Below are positions 34,767 to 43,774 of a stretch of 64,000 bases of DNA, in pieces. Source of the stretch: Confluentibacter sediminis (GTDB taxonomy: Bacteria > Bacteroidota > Bacteroidia > Flavobacteriales > Flavobacteriaceae). Position numbers and translations under genes: made by a program. Under the pieces are notes generated by a model, which was not told the origin of the DNA, made no database searches, and saw only the letters and a program-made list of their open reading frames with translations. Where the stretch lies: positions 164,507-228,506 of the forward strand of contig NZ_QKPO01000010.1 in assembly GCF_003258355.1 (NCBI RefSeq), in the 5' to 3' direction. Position 1 is the stretch's first letter, and each line of letters begins with the position of its first letter.

Positions 34767-35951
34767 TTAACTAACAGCCTCTTTTATTCTTTTAATAGCT
34801 TCAATAATTTGTTCTTGTGAAGCAGCATAAGAGATTCTTATACAATCTGGATTTCCAAAGGATTCACCATCAACTGTTGCAACCAAAGCTTTTTCCAATA
34901 AAAACATGGAAAAATCAGAGGCATTATTTATAGTTATGCCTTTTATTGTTTTTCCAAAGAAATAAGAAATATTTGGGAACACATAGAAAGCTCCTTCTGG
35001 AACATTCGTTTTAAAACCTTCAATGTCGTTAAGTAAGCTAAGTATTAAATCGCGACGCACTTTAAACTCATCAATCATGTATTGAACTCTTGATGGTGGT
35101 TCGTTTAACGCCGTGATAGTCGCACGTTGTGCAATACAGTTGGCGCCACTTGTAATTTGCCCTTGCATTTTGTTACAAGCGCGAGCTATTTTTTCTGGGG
35201 CACCAATATATCCAATACGCCATCCGGTCATAGCAAATGCTTTAGATACACCGTTTACAGTAATGGTACGGTCGTACATATCTTCAAATTCGGCCATGCT
35301 TGCATGTTTGCCTACATAATTTATATGTTCGTAAATCTCATCAGATACTACATAAATATTAGGATATTTAACAAGGACATCTGCCAAAGCTCTTAATTCG
35401 GCTTTGCTATAGATAGATCCACTTGGATTACATGGTGAACTAAACCAAATCATTTTAGTTTTTGGTGTAATGGCAGCCTCCAATTGCGCTGGAGTCATTT
35501 TAAAATCTGTAGCAATAGTTGTTGGGACTTCAACAGGAATACCATCGTTTAATTTTATTAGATCGGCATAACTAACCCAATATGGACAAGGCATAATAAC
35601 TTCATCACCTTTATTGGTTAATACAGCTGCAATGTTGGCAAGAGATTGCTTTGCACCTGTAGAAACTACAATTTGATTAGGTGTATAAGTTAAATTGTTA
35701 TCACGTTTAAACTTAGTAATTATGGCTTGTTTTAATTCTACATAACCATCAACCGGCGAGTAAGAATTATAATTTTCATTAATAGCTTGAATGGCAGCAT
35801 CTTTAATGAATTCTGGAATGTGAAAATCTGGTTCACCAAGGCTTAAGCCAATGATGTCTTTCCCTTCAGTTCTTAGCTCTCTCGCTTTAGCGGCCATTGC
35901 TAAAGTTGCAGACGTAGCCATGTTTAAAATTCTATCGGATAGTAATTGCAT
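34767..35951 (-). CDS. Class I/II pyridoxal-phosphate aminotransferase (aspartate aminotransferase type)
   Basis: A 394-residue fold-type I aminotransferase of the AspC/AspB Ib group. Motifs: GLSLGEPDFHIPEFI, VDGYVELKQAI, VSTGAKQSLAN, MPCPYWVSYADLI, WFSSPCNPSGSIYS, VVSDEIYEHINY and the PLP lysine in VNGVSKAFAMTGWRIGY. The C-terminal Arg in CIRISYA binds the substrate carboxylate. It most likely uses aspartate/2-oxoglutarate. Monocistronic, with the terminator at 34711 downstream. Confidence 0.92.
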   Translation of the reverse strand: MQLLSDRILNMATSATLAMAAKARELRTEGKDIIGLSLGEPDFHIPEFIKDAAIQAINENYNSYSPVDGYVELKQAIITKFKRDNNLTYTPNQIVVSTGAKQSLANIAAVLTNKGDEVIMPCPYWVSYADLIKLNDGIPVEVPTTIATDFKMTPAQLEAAITPKTKMIWFSSPCNPSGSIYSKAELRALADVLVKYPNIYVVSDEIYEHINYVGKHASMAEFEDMYDRTITVNGVSKAFAMTGWRIGYIGAPEKIARACNKMQGQITSGANCIAQRATITALNEPPSRVQYMIDEFKVRRDLILSLLNDIEGFKTNVPEGAFYVFPNISYFFGKTIKGITINNASDFSMFLLEKALVATVDGESFGNPDCIRISYAASQEQIIEAIKRIKEAVS

Positions 35952-35977
35952 TTAATAAATTAATAAAAGTGGTTATT

Positions 35978-37078
35978 TTATACTTGTAAAGCTGGTTTAG
36001 TACCCATATCTCTCAAATGTTTAAAATGAGCGATAATGGCTTTGCGTGTTGTTTGATATTCGTTATAAGGTAAGTCGAATTCTTTAGCGGTTTCCTTAAC
36101 TATTTTAGATATTTTAGTATAGTGAACATGACTAATGTGTGGAAAAATATGATGTTCTACTTGATGGTTTAAACCTCCTGTAAACCAATTAACCAATTTG
36201 TTTTTTGTACTGAAGTTAATTGTCGTTTTAAGTTGGTGTACAGCCCAAGTATTTTTCATGATGCCATCTGCTTCTGGTAAAGGCATTTCAGCATCTTCCA
36301 TAACATGTGCTAATTGAAACACCACACTTAAAATTAAACCAGCCGTATAATGCATAATAAAGAATCCAATAAGTATTTTCCACCAAAAAATGCTTAAAAT
36401 CAGCATAGGAATCACAATCCAAATACTAATATATATCACCTTTGAAATAACTAATTTACTCCAATTCCACGTTGGGTTAGGAAATTTTCCATAAGACAAT
36501 TTACGTTTCATATAACGTTTCATTTGTAAAAAATCTGTAGTAATGGCCCAGTTTATGGTTAACAATCCATAAAGTAAAACAGAATAATAATGTTGGAATC
36601 TATGATGCCATTTCCATTCAGAATGTTCAGTAAAACGTAAAATTCGTCCGGCATCTAAATCTTCGTCATGTCCATGAATATTTGTGTATGTGTGGTGCAA
36701 AACGTTGTGTTGGACTTTCCAGTTATAAGTATTGCCAGCAAGAATATAAATACTACTTCCCATTAAACGGTTTATCCATTCTTTATTTGAAAAAGATCCA
36801 TGATTACCATCATGCATCACATTCATCCCCACGCCAGCCATGCCAATACCCATAACAATAGTAAGCAATAGTTGCGCCCAGCCAGGTATATTTAATGTTA
36901 GTAGTAAGAAATAAGGCGTTAAAAACAAAGCAAACATGACTATGGTTTTTAACCAAATTGTCCAATTTCCGGTACGCTTAATGTTGTTATCTTTAAAATA
37001 CTCATTAACACGTTTATTTAGTGTTCTAAAAAAATTTGCAGAATCTACTCTTGAAAATGAAAGTGTTTGTTTGTTCAT
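35978..37078 (-). CDS. Membrane fatty acid desaturase (front-end/linoleoyl-CoA type)
   Basis: A 366-residue di-iron membrane desaturase. The three histidine boxes are HDGNHGS, HNVLHHT and HQVEHH; the HQxEHH third box is typical of the delta-5/delta-6-like family. There are four hydrophobic helices in two pairs (about 45-90 and 205-260). It probably introduces a double bond in membrane acyl chains. There is no fused cytochrome b5 domain. A TATCTTTG element at 37124-37131 on the minus strand lies upstream. Confidence 0.9.
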   Translation of the reverse strand: MNKQTLSFSRVDSANFFRTLNKRVNEYFKDNNIKRTGNWTIWLKTIVMFALFLTPYFLLLTLNIPGWAQLLLTIVMGIGMAGVGMNVMHDGNHGSFSNKEWINRLMGSSIYILAGNTYNWKVQHNVLHHTYTNIHGHDEDLDAGRILRFTEHSEWKWHHRFQHYYSVLLYGLLTINWAITTDFLQMKRYMKRKLSYGKFPNPTWNWSKLVISKVIYISIWIVIPMLILSIFWWKILIGFFIMHYTAGLILSVVFQLAHVMEDAEMPLPEADGIMKNTWAVHQLKTTINFSTKNKLVNWFTGGLNHQVEHHIFPHISHVHYTKISKIVKETAKEFDLPYNEYQTTRKAIIAHFKHLRDMGTKPALQV

Positions 37079-37123
37079 ACTATTAAATTAATGCTTAGTT
37101 TATATGTGAAAACTAAAACCGTG

Positions 37124-37131
37124 CAAAGATA
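37124..37131 (-). promoter_or_regulatory. Candidate -7 element of the desaturase gene (TATCTTTG)
   Basis: Plus-strand CAAAGATA, a TAnnTTTG match on the minus strand, 46 bases upstream of the desaturase ATG. No -33 TTG at the usual distance. Confidence 0.45.
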
Positions 37132-37213
37132 GACATAATGCCGTTTAAGTTATAACGTTTTTTAGTAAAATTATGTATATAAAAAGTATATTTTTGTTAA
37201 AAATTTCACATTA

Positions 37214-37843
37214 ATGGAGCTTATTTTAAAATATTTCCCAAACCTTACAGAAGACCAAATTATAAAATTCGCTCTATTGGAAGAGCTTTACAAAGATTGG
37301 AATTTAAAAATTAATGTGGTTTCAAGAAAGGATATTGATGAACTTTATTTACGCCATGTTTTACATTCTTTAGCAATTGCAAAGTTTATTGAATTTAATA
37401 AAGGAAGCAAGATTCTGGATGTTGGTACAGGAGGTGGTTTTCCGGGTATTCCGTTGGCTATCCTTTTTCCAGAATCCTCATTTCATCTAGTCGATAGCAT
37501 TGCAAAAAAAATAAGGGTTGTTGATGAGGTTGTTGAGGGATTGGGTTTAAAAAATGTAAAAACGACCAATAGCAGGGTTGAAGAAATTAATGATACTTAT
37601 GATTTTATAATTAGCAGAGCTGTAGCGGCTATGCCAACTTTTGTACATTGGACTAAAGGAAAAATAGCCAAAGAGCAAAAACACACTATTAAGAACGGCA
37701 TTTTGTATCTAAAAGGCGGTGATTTAGAAGACGAGTTAAAAGACTACAAGACTATTGAAATTTATAGTTTAAGTGATTATTTTTCTGAAGATTTTTATGA
37801 AACCAAAAAACTCGTGTATTTGCCTTTAAAATATAAAGCGTAA
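37214..37843 (+). CDS. rsmG: 16S rRNA (guanine527-N7)-methyltransferase
   Basis: A 209-residue RsmG/GidB protein that methylates N7 of G527 in 16S rRNA. Signatures: WNLKINVVSRKDIDELYLRHVLHSL, LDVGTGGGFPGIPLAI (SAM motif I), HLVDSIAKKIRVVDEV and FIISRAVAAMPTFVHW. Length is normal. It converges with the TPR gene at 37848, only four bases between stops. A TATTTTTG element at 37189-37196 could be its promoter. Confidence 0.95.
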   Translation: MELILKYFPNLTEDQIIKFALLEELYKDWNLKINVVSRKDIDELYLRHVLHSLAIAKFIEFNKGSKILDVGTGGGFPGIPLAILFPESSFHLVDSIAKKIRVVDEVVEGLGLKNVKTTNSRVEEINDTYDFIISRAVAAMPTFVHWTKGKIAKEQKHTIKNGILYLKGGDLEDELKDYKTIEIYSLSDYFSEDFYETKKLVYLPLKYKA

Positions 37844-37847
37844 TCTT

Positions 37848-38804
37848 TTATAAAGCATTTAATTCTTTATAGATGCCATTCAAGTAAAAAAATTGGTTTT
37901 TGTACCAATAGGTGTCTTTGAATACTTCAATGCTACCATCATTCAAAGCATTTGGATTAATAATACTTTTTGCTTTTTGAAAATTTACTTTAGCTTCTAC
38001 TTTATTGTTAGCCTTAAACTGGGTCATTGCCATACCTAAATAAGCATCAAAATCTAAAGCATCCGATTTAATGGATTCAGTAAAAGCTGTAACAGCAGGA
38101 ACAAACTCTCCTAAAAAAAGATGGGTAACACCTATATAAAAATAACAAGGTAAATTGTTTTTATCTAGTTGTATGGCTTTATAAAAATCGTTTTTTGCTT
38201 CTTTATAGTAATTTATGCTTAAAAGAGCCAAACCCCGATTATAAAAAGCACTACTATTTGGGTTTAGAAGAATAACATATCCATAGTTTTTAAAGGCTTC
38301 TTCGTAATTTTTGAGCTCCATGTAAGCCATGGCTTTTTGTTCGTAGGATTTAAAATCGTTAGGGAATTCATTTGTGATTTTATTGAAATCTAAAATAGCT
38401 TCCTTAAATTCGCCTAAATAGGCTTTTGACAATCCTAAATTATAAAGTGCATTTGTGAGTTGTTTGTCGAGTTCCAATGATTTTATGTAATCTTCTTTTG
38501 CTCCTAAATAATCTTGTAAAGCAAACTTAGAATTTCCTCGATTGTAATAGGTGTCGGCATCTGGTTTGTAGAATATTACTTTTGTATAATCTAAAATGGC
38601 TCCATTATAATCTCCTAAGTTGTATTTTGCAAGTCCTCTATAAAAATAAGCATCTAAATTTTGAGGTTCTAACTGAATAACTTGAGTAAATAGTTCAATT
38701 TGCTCATTAAAATTTGTGGATTTTAAACCTTGCCTTAATAATTTATTTACTTGACCAAAAGATAGTAAGGGAACTATGAGTGCAATAAGTAAACATTTTT
38801 GCAT
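37848..38804 (-). CDS. Secreted tetratricopeptide-repeat protein
   Basis: A 318-residue protein with signal peptide ending LLSFGQ and about seven TPRs of 34 residues across 30-290 (for example AYFYRGLAKYNLGDYNGAILDYTK, NALYNLGLSKAYLGEFKEAILD, FYNRGLALLSINYYKEAKND). It is probably periplasmic and a protein-interaction scaffold. No enzymatic domain. Transcribed alone. Its function cannot be inferred from its neighbours. Confidence 0.82.
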   Translation of the reverse strand: MQKCLLIALIVPLLSFGQVNKLLRQGLKSTNFNEQIELFTQVIQLEPQNLDAYFYRGLAKYNLGDYNGAILDYTKVIFYKPDADTYYNRGNSKFALQDYLGAKEDYIKSLELDKQLTNALYNLGLSKAYLGEFKEAILDFNKITNEFPNDFKSYEQKAMAYMELKNYEEAFKNYGYVILLNPNSSAFYNRGLALLSINYYKEAKNDFYKAIQLDKNNLPCYFYIGVTHLFLGEFVPAVTAFTESIKSDALDFDAYLGMAMTQFKANNKVEAKVNFQKAKSIINPNALNDGSIEVFKDTYWYKNQFFYLNGIYKELNAL

Positions 38805-38857
38805 GGCTTTTTTGTTTTATAAACGAACTATTTAAATAAAAATTATAAACTTTTTGG

Positions 38858-39769
38858 TTATGCCTTGTCTACCCCTTTCACATTCATTTTTAATATATAA
38901 TTGGTAGTTCTAGCTGTAATAAAAAGTATATTACCTTTTTTACCTCCAAAACAAACATTGGTTGGGGCTTCTGGAATTATAATTTCTTCAATAAGGTCTC
39001 CTTGTAGGTTAAAAATTAAAACTTTATTTGCAGTTGTTAAATAAATATTACCTTGGTTATCGATAGTCATACCGTCGCTTCCGTATTTTACAAATGATGT
39101 TTTGTTAGTTAAAGAACCATCTGCTTGAATATCATATTTAAAGGTTTCCCTTGCTCCCATATCAGCTACATACAGTGTTTTTCCATTCGGGGTTCCTATG
39201 ATGCCATTTGGTGTTTTGTAATCATTTAAAAATCTAGTAGTTAAGCCTTTGGGGTTTATATAGTAAACACCTCTGGTATCTTGAATTTCTTTATGGTCTT
39301 TTGTCCAGAAAGGTCTTTGCCAATAAGGATCTGTAAAATAGATTCCTCCGTTAGGAGCAATCCATAAATCGTTGGGGCCATTGAGATGCTTTCCATCAAA
39401 ATCTTCAAAAATGACATGGAATTTTTTATTTTTATCAAAATAACCTATTTGGTTGGTTTCTTCAGCACAAGCATATAACTCTCCTTTAGTGTTAAATGAC
39501 AATCCATTGGCTCTTTTGGCATCATCTGAATATAAACTTACTCCTTTTTTTTCATCCCAAATATAAATTTTGTTTTGAGGTTGATCTGTAAAATAAACAC
39601 GACCTTTTTTGTCGACAGAAGGGCCTTCTGTAAAATCAAATTTAAAATCAGATTTAATTAATTCTAATTTTGCATTAGGAGCTATTATTGATTCTTTTCT
39701 TTCAGATTGAGAAAAACAATTAATAAACAGCGTTGTTGTAATTAATGTTATTAATTTTAGCTTAATCAT
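38858..39769 (-). CDS. SMP-30/gluconolactonase-family lipoprotein
   Basis: A 303-residue six-bladed propeller of the SMP-30/gluconolactonase/LRE family with lipobox LFINC (Cys18 from the chosen start). Motifs: DFTEGPSVDKKGRVYFTDQPQNKI (metal Glu, over two strands), LNGPNDLWIAPNGGIYFTDPYW (Asn, Asp ligands) and TPNGIIGTPNGKTLYVADMG. Metal-dependent sugar lactone hydrolysis is the family activity. The open frame extends 23 codons upstream, but the signal peptide begins at the ATG at 39769. It is divergent from a LacI regulator across a 337-base gap. Confidence 0.85.
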   Translation of the reverse strand: MIKLKLITLITTTLFINCFSQSERKESIIAPNAKLELIKSDFKFDFTEGPSVDKKGRVYFTDQPQNKIYIWDEKKGVSLYSDDAKRANGLSFNTKGELYACAEETNQIGYFDKNKKFHVIFEDFDGKHLNGPNDLWIAPNGGIYFTDPYWQRPFWTKDHKEIQDTRGVYYINPKGLTTRFLNDYKTPNGIIGTPNGKTLYVADMGARETFKYDIQADGSLTNKTSFVKYGSDGMTIDNQGNIYLTTANKVLIFNLQGDLIEEIIIPEAPTNVCFGGKKGNILFITARTTNYILKMNVKGVDKA

Positions 39770-40106
39770 TTTTTCTTGTTTAAAGTTATGGCGCAATAAA
39801 ACTAATAAATTTAATTCTACAATTAATTTAAAAAGCATAATATCATTTATTTCTATAAAATGAGATTTCTCTTATTGAGAGTTTTTTTTGTTAATGTAAT
39901 AAATGTTACATATAATTATTTGAAATACTACCATATTTGCTTCTTAAAATTCTGGTTTTAAGATTTTAGGAGTTAATGGCACTTGGCGTATATGTAATGT
40001 ATACGCCATTTTATTTTTGACTTACAAGATAATTTAACTTCTTTATTAGTAATATATTTGGTATTAGTAATTTTGTAAATTGCAACACTTTATTATAGTA
40101 TATTAT
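39770..40106. other. Divergent intergenic region between SMP-30 gene and lacI-type regulator
   Basis: 337 bases without a gene. It contains a perfect 9-bp inverted repeat at 39984-40008 and two TAnnTTTG matches on the plus strand, TATTTTTG at 40012-40019 and TAATTTTG at 40068-40075, either of which could drive the regulator. No further structure recognised. Confidence 0.7.
39984..40018 (+). promoter_or_regulatory. Inverted repeat TGGCGTATA-N7-TATACGCCA beside a -7 element
   Basis: A perfect 9-bp dyad with a seven-base loop, followed by TTTTATTTTTG. It is G/C-rich relative to its surroundings and lies about 100 bases upstream of the LacI-type gene. It could be an operator overlapping the promoter at 40012-40019, or a terminator-like hairpin for a short plus-strand transcript. 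The wide spacer is not typical of a LacI-family operator. Confidence 0.5.
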
Positions 40107-41111
40107 ATGGTCACTCTTAAACAATTAGCCAAAGAATTAAATGTTTCTATTTCCACCGTTTCAAAAGCACTTAATAATAGTGAGGAAATAGGTGAAGAAA
40201 CTATTAAGCGCGTTAAGGAACTTGCTGACTTATATAACTACAAACCTAATAAAGTGGCCTTAAGTTTAAAACAGAATAAAACAAAAACAATAGGGGTTAT
40301 TATACCAGATATTCTTAATCATTTTTTAGCTAAAGTCTTGTTTGGTATTGAAAGAGAAGCGGCACAATATGGATATAACATTATAACATGTATATCGAAC
40401 GAATCTTTAGAGAAAGAAAAAGATGGTTTACAACTGCTCGCTAATGGCAGTGTAGATGGTTTTATTTTATGTGTGGCACAAGAAACACAAGTTAAAAATG
40501 AAATAGCACATTTTAAAAAAACCATTGGTCAAGGATTGCCAATTGTGATGTTTGACCGTGTTGCACATGATGTTTTATGTGATAAAGTAATAGTTGATGA
40601 TTTTGACGCTACTTATAATGCAACTAAAAGCCTGTTGCTTGAGGGAAGAAAAAATGTTGCTTTTATAAGTGGTATTGATGACTTAAGTGTTGGCAAATTA
40701 AGAGAGCGAGGTTATAATAAGGCTATATTAGAGAGTAGTAATCAACTTCCTGTAGCTTTAAAAATCTCTAAAATGGAAGACTCACAATTAAAGATTAAAC
40801 TATTTTTTGAGAACAACAAAATCGATGGTGTGATTGCAGCCGATAGCGCATCGGGTGTTATAAGCATTAATACAGCCATTGGTTTTGGCTTGCATGTTCC
40901 GAAGGATATTTCTGTAATAGGATTTTCAAGTAAATATATTTCTAACCATTCTATACCACGATTAACAAGTATTAGGCAGCATGCTAAAGATATAGGTGCC
41001 AATGCGGCTCAATTGTTGATTAGACGATTACAAAATAAAAATATGTCTGAGAATGATGTTTCTACTCGAATTATAAAAACAAGTTTAATTAAGAGTGGGT
41101 CAACATTGTAA
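40107..41111 (+). CDS. LacI-family transcriptional regulator
   Basis: A 334-residue regulator. The N-terminal helix-turn-helix and hinge read VTLKQLAKELNVSISTVSKALNN and KPNKVALSLK; the rest is a periplasmic-binding-protein-like sensor domain (IGVIIPDILNHFLAKVLFGIE, DGFILCVAQET, MFDRVAHDV, GVIAADS). The frame is open nine codons upstream, but the family start is MVTLKQLA. It lies divergent from the SMP-30 sugar-lactonase-like gene, so a role in sugar or sugar-acid metabolism is plausible but inferred from position. Confidence 0.92.
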   Translation: MVTLKQLAKELNVSISTVSKALNNSEEIGEETIKRVKELADLYNYKPNKVALSLKQNKTKTIGVIIPDILNHFLAKVLFGIEREAAQYGYNIITCISNESLEKEKDGLQLLANGSVDGFILCVAQETQVKNEIAHFKKTIGQGLPIVMFDRVAHDVLCDKVIVDDFDATYNATKSLLLEGRKNVAFISGIDDLSVGKLRERGYNKAILESSNQLPVALKISKMEDSQLKIKLFFENNKIDGVIAADSASGVISINTAIGFGLHVPKDISVIGFSSKYISNHSIPRLTSIRQHAKDIGANAAQLLIRRLQNKNMSENDVSTRIIKTSLIKSGSTL

Positions 41112-41470
41112 TTTCAAAATTAGTTATTAACACCCAAAAGTTAATAACTTGACATCAAAAATACGTTTCATCGTTTAAAATATCTATTTAATCGATTTTT
41201 TTGTATCCTACCTACTGTTTTGACATACATTTACAGCATCTTAGCGAATGTTCTAGTAATCTCTCTCAGTTCCTAAGATATTAATCCGTTTTTGACGTAA
41301 CTGTCACTTCCCTCAAAAATTAAATTTTAAAAAATCTTTGCATTTTTTGTGCATTCGATTTTAAGTTAATTATCCATTTTTTCCCTCAACAAAGATTTTG
41401 GTTTCAAAATCCTTGTAAGTTTTTTTAAAATAAATAGAGAATAACTGTGTAACCTTAAAATTGAATTAAT
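41112..41470. other. Intergenic region, nothing firm recognised
   Basis: 359 bases between the LacI-type gene and the small lipoprotein. No convincing ORF, tRNA or terminator. Its last part contains TGTGTAACCTTAA (41446-41458), shared with the upstream region of the barrel gene at 49785. The low-complexity T- and A-rich composition prevents more. Confidence 0.6.
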
Positions 41471-41620
41471 ATGAAATCCCTAAAATTTACCTTATTAGTA
41501 GCAGTGCTTTTCGCAACGTTATCTTCATGCACAAAACAAGATTTAAATGAAGATGATTTATTAGGCGATCCAACTCCAAATGTTGTTATTGGTGGAGATG
41601 GTGATGTTACGGAAAGATAA
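41471..41620 (+). CDS. Very small lipoprotein (49 residues)
   Basis: MKSLKFTLLVAVLFATLSSC is a complete signal with lipobox TLSSC (Cys20). The mature part is only about 30 residues: TKQDLNEDDLLGDPTPNVVI then GGDGDVTER, strongly acidic. A perfect terminator follows at 41643. It sits directly upstream of a kinase/response-regulator pair. The function is unknown; a surface-displayed or signalling peptide is possible. The short, clean signal-plus-terminator structure makes it a convincing gene despite its size. Confidence 0.7.
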   Translation: MKSLKFTLLVAVLFATLSSCTKQDLNEDDLLGDPTPNVVIGGDGDVTER

Positions 41621-41642
41621 TATAACTTTACTAAACATAATT

Positions 41643-41674
41643 AAAGCCTTTATCTTAAGATAAAGGCTTTCTCT
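41643..41674 (+). terminator. Rho-independent terminator after the small lipoprotein gene
   Basis: A perfect 28-base palindrome (AAAGCCTTTATCTT with AAGATAAAGGCTTT; the central bases form the loop) followed by CTCTTT. It lies 22 bases after the stop and separates the lipoprotein from the kinase gene. Confidence 0.85.
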
Positions 41675-41726
41675 TTAAAAAAAGAAAAATTATAGATACA
41701 TTTGAGATACCTTATATGTAATTGCA

Positions 41727-43760
41727 TTGAATCTTAAAATTTTTGTTTTAGCGATTTTTTTTTCGTGTGTTTCTTTTGCTCAAGAAGATACCAAATCCAT
41801 TATTGACAGTATTAAATTTCATTTGATAAATTCAAATAAGAATACATTGGATATTAAATTGAGATTAAAAAATGCAAAACAAGCAAAAAAACTTTCGGAA
41901 CAATATGATTTAGATTCCCTAAAGCTAAAAAGTTATTTAGAGTTATCCAAAATTTATTTTGACAATAAAAAAAATTTAAAATTAAATATAGATTACAACA
42001 ATGCTTTATTATTGAAGGATAATCATAAAGCACTAAAGATAGCCATAGGAATAAATGATTCTTTATCACTAGCAGATATAAACAAGAATTTAGGTTATTA
42101 CTATTATGATATATCTATAGATAGTGCTTATTATTATAATAACAAAGCTGAAAAATTATATACAAACCTTAAGGATAACTATGCTACAGCTTTAGTGCTT
42201 CTGGATATTGCTTTACTTCAAAGAAATGATAAGGATTATGCTGGTAGTGAAATAACTTCAATAACAGGAATCTCTTTGCTTGATCAGTTAGATGAATCAG
42301 ATGAGGTTGTAAGATACAAGTCCTATTTTTATAATAACTTGGGTATTATATTCAAAGAGCTTTCCCAATTTGATGAGTCTATAAAGTATAATTTAAAAGC
42401 TATACAATTAAAAAAACAATTGAAAGGTAATAATGACGTATTAATTGATAATCAAATAAATAATTTAGCCAATGTTTATAAAAGTTCTAAGAACTACGAT
42501 TTAGCAATTAAATATTACAATGAGATTTTTGAGAATAAAAAATTGATAGCTGAAAGACCTGGTTTTTATGCAGTTGTACTTGATAATTATGCGCACACTA
42601 GGTTTTTGTCTAAAAATTATGAGCAACTTCCAGGTTTGTTCCTTAAAGCATTAAAAATTTGTGATAGTATTCAAGATAGCTATAAAACCATCGTCATTAA
42701 TCAGCACTTAGCTAAATATTATAAATTCAAAAATCAAAAAGATTCGGCAAAGTATTACGCCTATAGAGCAAAAGATATTTCTTATCCAAATTATACAGAT
42801 GATTTATTAGAATCATATTCCGTTTTGGCCGAGGTAGAAGATGATAGCATTGCTGTAAAATATTATAATGAGTACATAAAACTTAACGATAGTCTAATAA
42901 AAAAGGAAAGAGCTACTAGAAATAAGTTTACTAGGATACAGTATGAAACTGATAAAATTGAAAAGGAAAACATCAAAATATCAAGAGAACGCATGTGGTT
43001 ATTAATAACGTCCATTGTGTTAATCATAAGCTCATTTTTAATATACATAGTTATTCACCAAAGAAACAAAAACAAAGAGTTAAAGTTTATTCAAAAGCAA
43101 CAAGAAGCCAACGAAGAAATATATAACCTCATGTTAAATCAAAATGAAAGTGTTGAAGAAGCTAGAACATTAGAGAAAAAACGTATTTCTCAAGAATTAC
43201 ATGATGGTGTATTAGGCCGTTTATTTGGTACAAGATTAAGTCTAGATAGTCTAAATATGGGAACCACTGTAGATGCTATAAATACAAGGAGTCAATATAT
43301 TAATGAGCTTAAAACAATTGAACAAGATATTAGAAAAGTATCTCATGATTTGAATACTGATTTTGTTTCGGGTTCCGGGTTTGTGGATATTATCAATACT
43401 TTGGTGGAGACTCAAACGGGTGTTTACAAACTAAAGTATAAAATAAACCATGATGGATCTATTAATTGGGATGAAATACCCAATAAAAGTAAAATACACA
43501 TATATAGAATCATACAAGAGACGTTACATAACATATATAAACATGCAAATGCCAACACGGTAAAAATTAGCTTTAAATTAAAAAATAATGTAATTTGCTT
43601 ATCTATAAAAGATGATGGTTCTGGGTTTGATGTTAATAAAACAAAATCAGGAATAGGTCTTAAAAATATAAATTCAAGAATTAAGGAAATTAACGCCACA
43701 TTAAATATTAACTCAGAAAAAAGTAACGGAACAACCATTAAAATTAATATCCCCATTTAA
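41727..43760 (+). CDS. TPR sensor histidine kinase, NarL/DegS type
   Basis: A 677-residue kinase. Residues 1-19 are a signal peptide (ending VSFAQ). Residues about 30-400 are TPR-like repeats predicted outside the cytoplasm; one TM helix lies at about 424-446 (WLLITSIVLIISSFLIYIVI). The HisKA_3 box has His492 in KKRISQELHDGVLGRLFG; the ATPase domain follows (RIIQETLHNIYKHANANTV, DDGSGFD, GIGLKNINSRI). The start is TTG, giving a proper signal peptide. Its partner regulator starts 14 bases downstream. The ligand is unknown. Confidence 0.9.
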   Translation: MNLKIFVLAIFFSCVSFAQEDTKSIIDSIKFHLINSNKNTLDIKLRLKNAKQAKKLSEQYDLDSLKLKSYLELSKIYFDNKKNLKLNIDYNNALLLKDNHKALKIAIGINDSLSLADINKNLGYYYYDISIDSAYYYNNKAEKLYTNLKDNYATALVLLDIALLQRNDKDYAGSEITSITGISLLDQLDESDEVVRYKSYFYNNLGIIFKELSQFDESIKYNLKAIQLKKQLKGNNDVLIDNQINNLANVYKSSKNYDLAIKYYNEIFENKKLIAERPGFYAVVLDNYAHTRFLSKNYEQLPGLFLKALKICDSIQDSYKTIVINQHLAKYYKFKNQKDSAKYYAYRAKDISYPNYTDDLLESYSVLAEVEDDSIAVKYYNEYIKLNDSLIKKERATRNKFTRIQYETDKIEKENIKISRERMWLLITSIVLIISSFLIYIVIHQRNKNKELKFIQKQQEANEEIYNLMLNQNESVEEARTLEKKRISQELHDGVLGRLFGTRLSLDSLNMGTTVDAINTRSQYINELKTIEQDIRKVSHDLNTDFVSGSGFVDIINTLVETQTGVYKLKYKINHDGSINWDEIPNKSKIHIYRIIQETLHNIYKHANANTVKISFKLKNNVICLSIKDDGSGFDVNKTKSGIGLKNINSRIKEINATLNINSEKSNGTTIKINIPI

Positions 43761-43774
43761 CCTACCATTAAATT

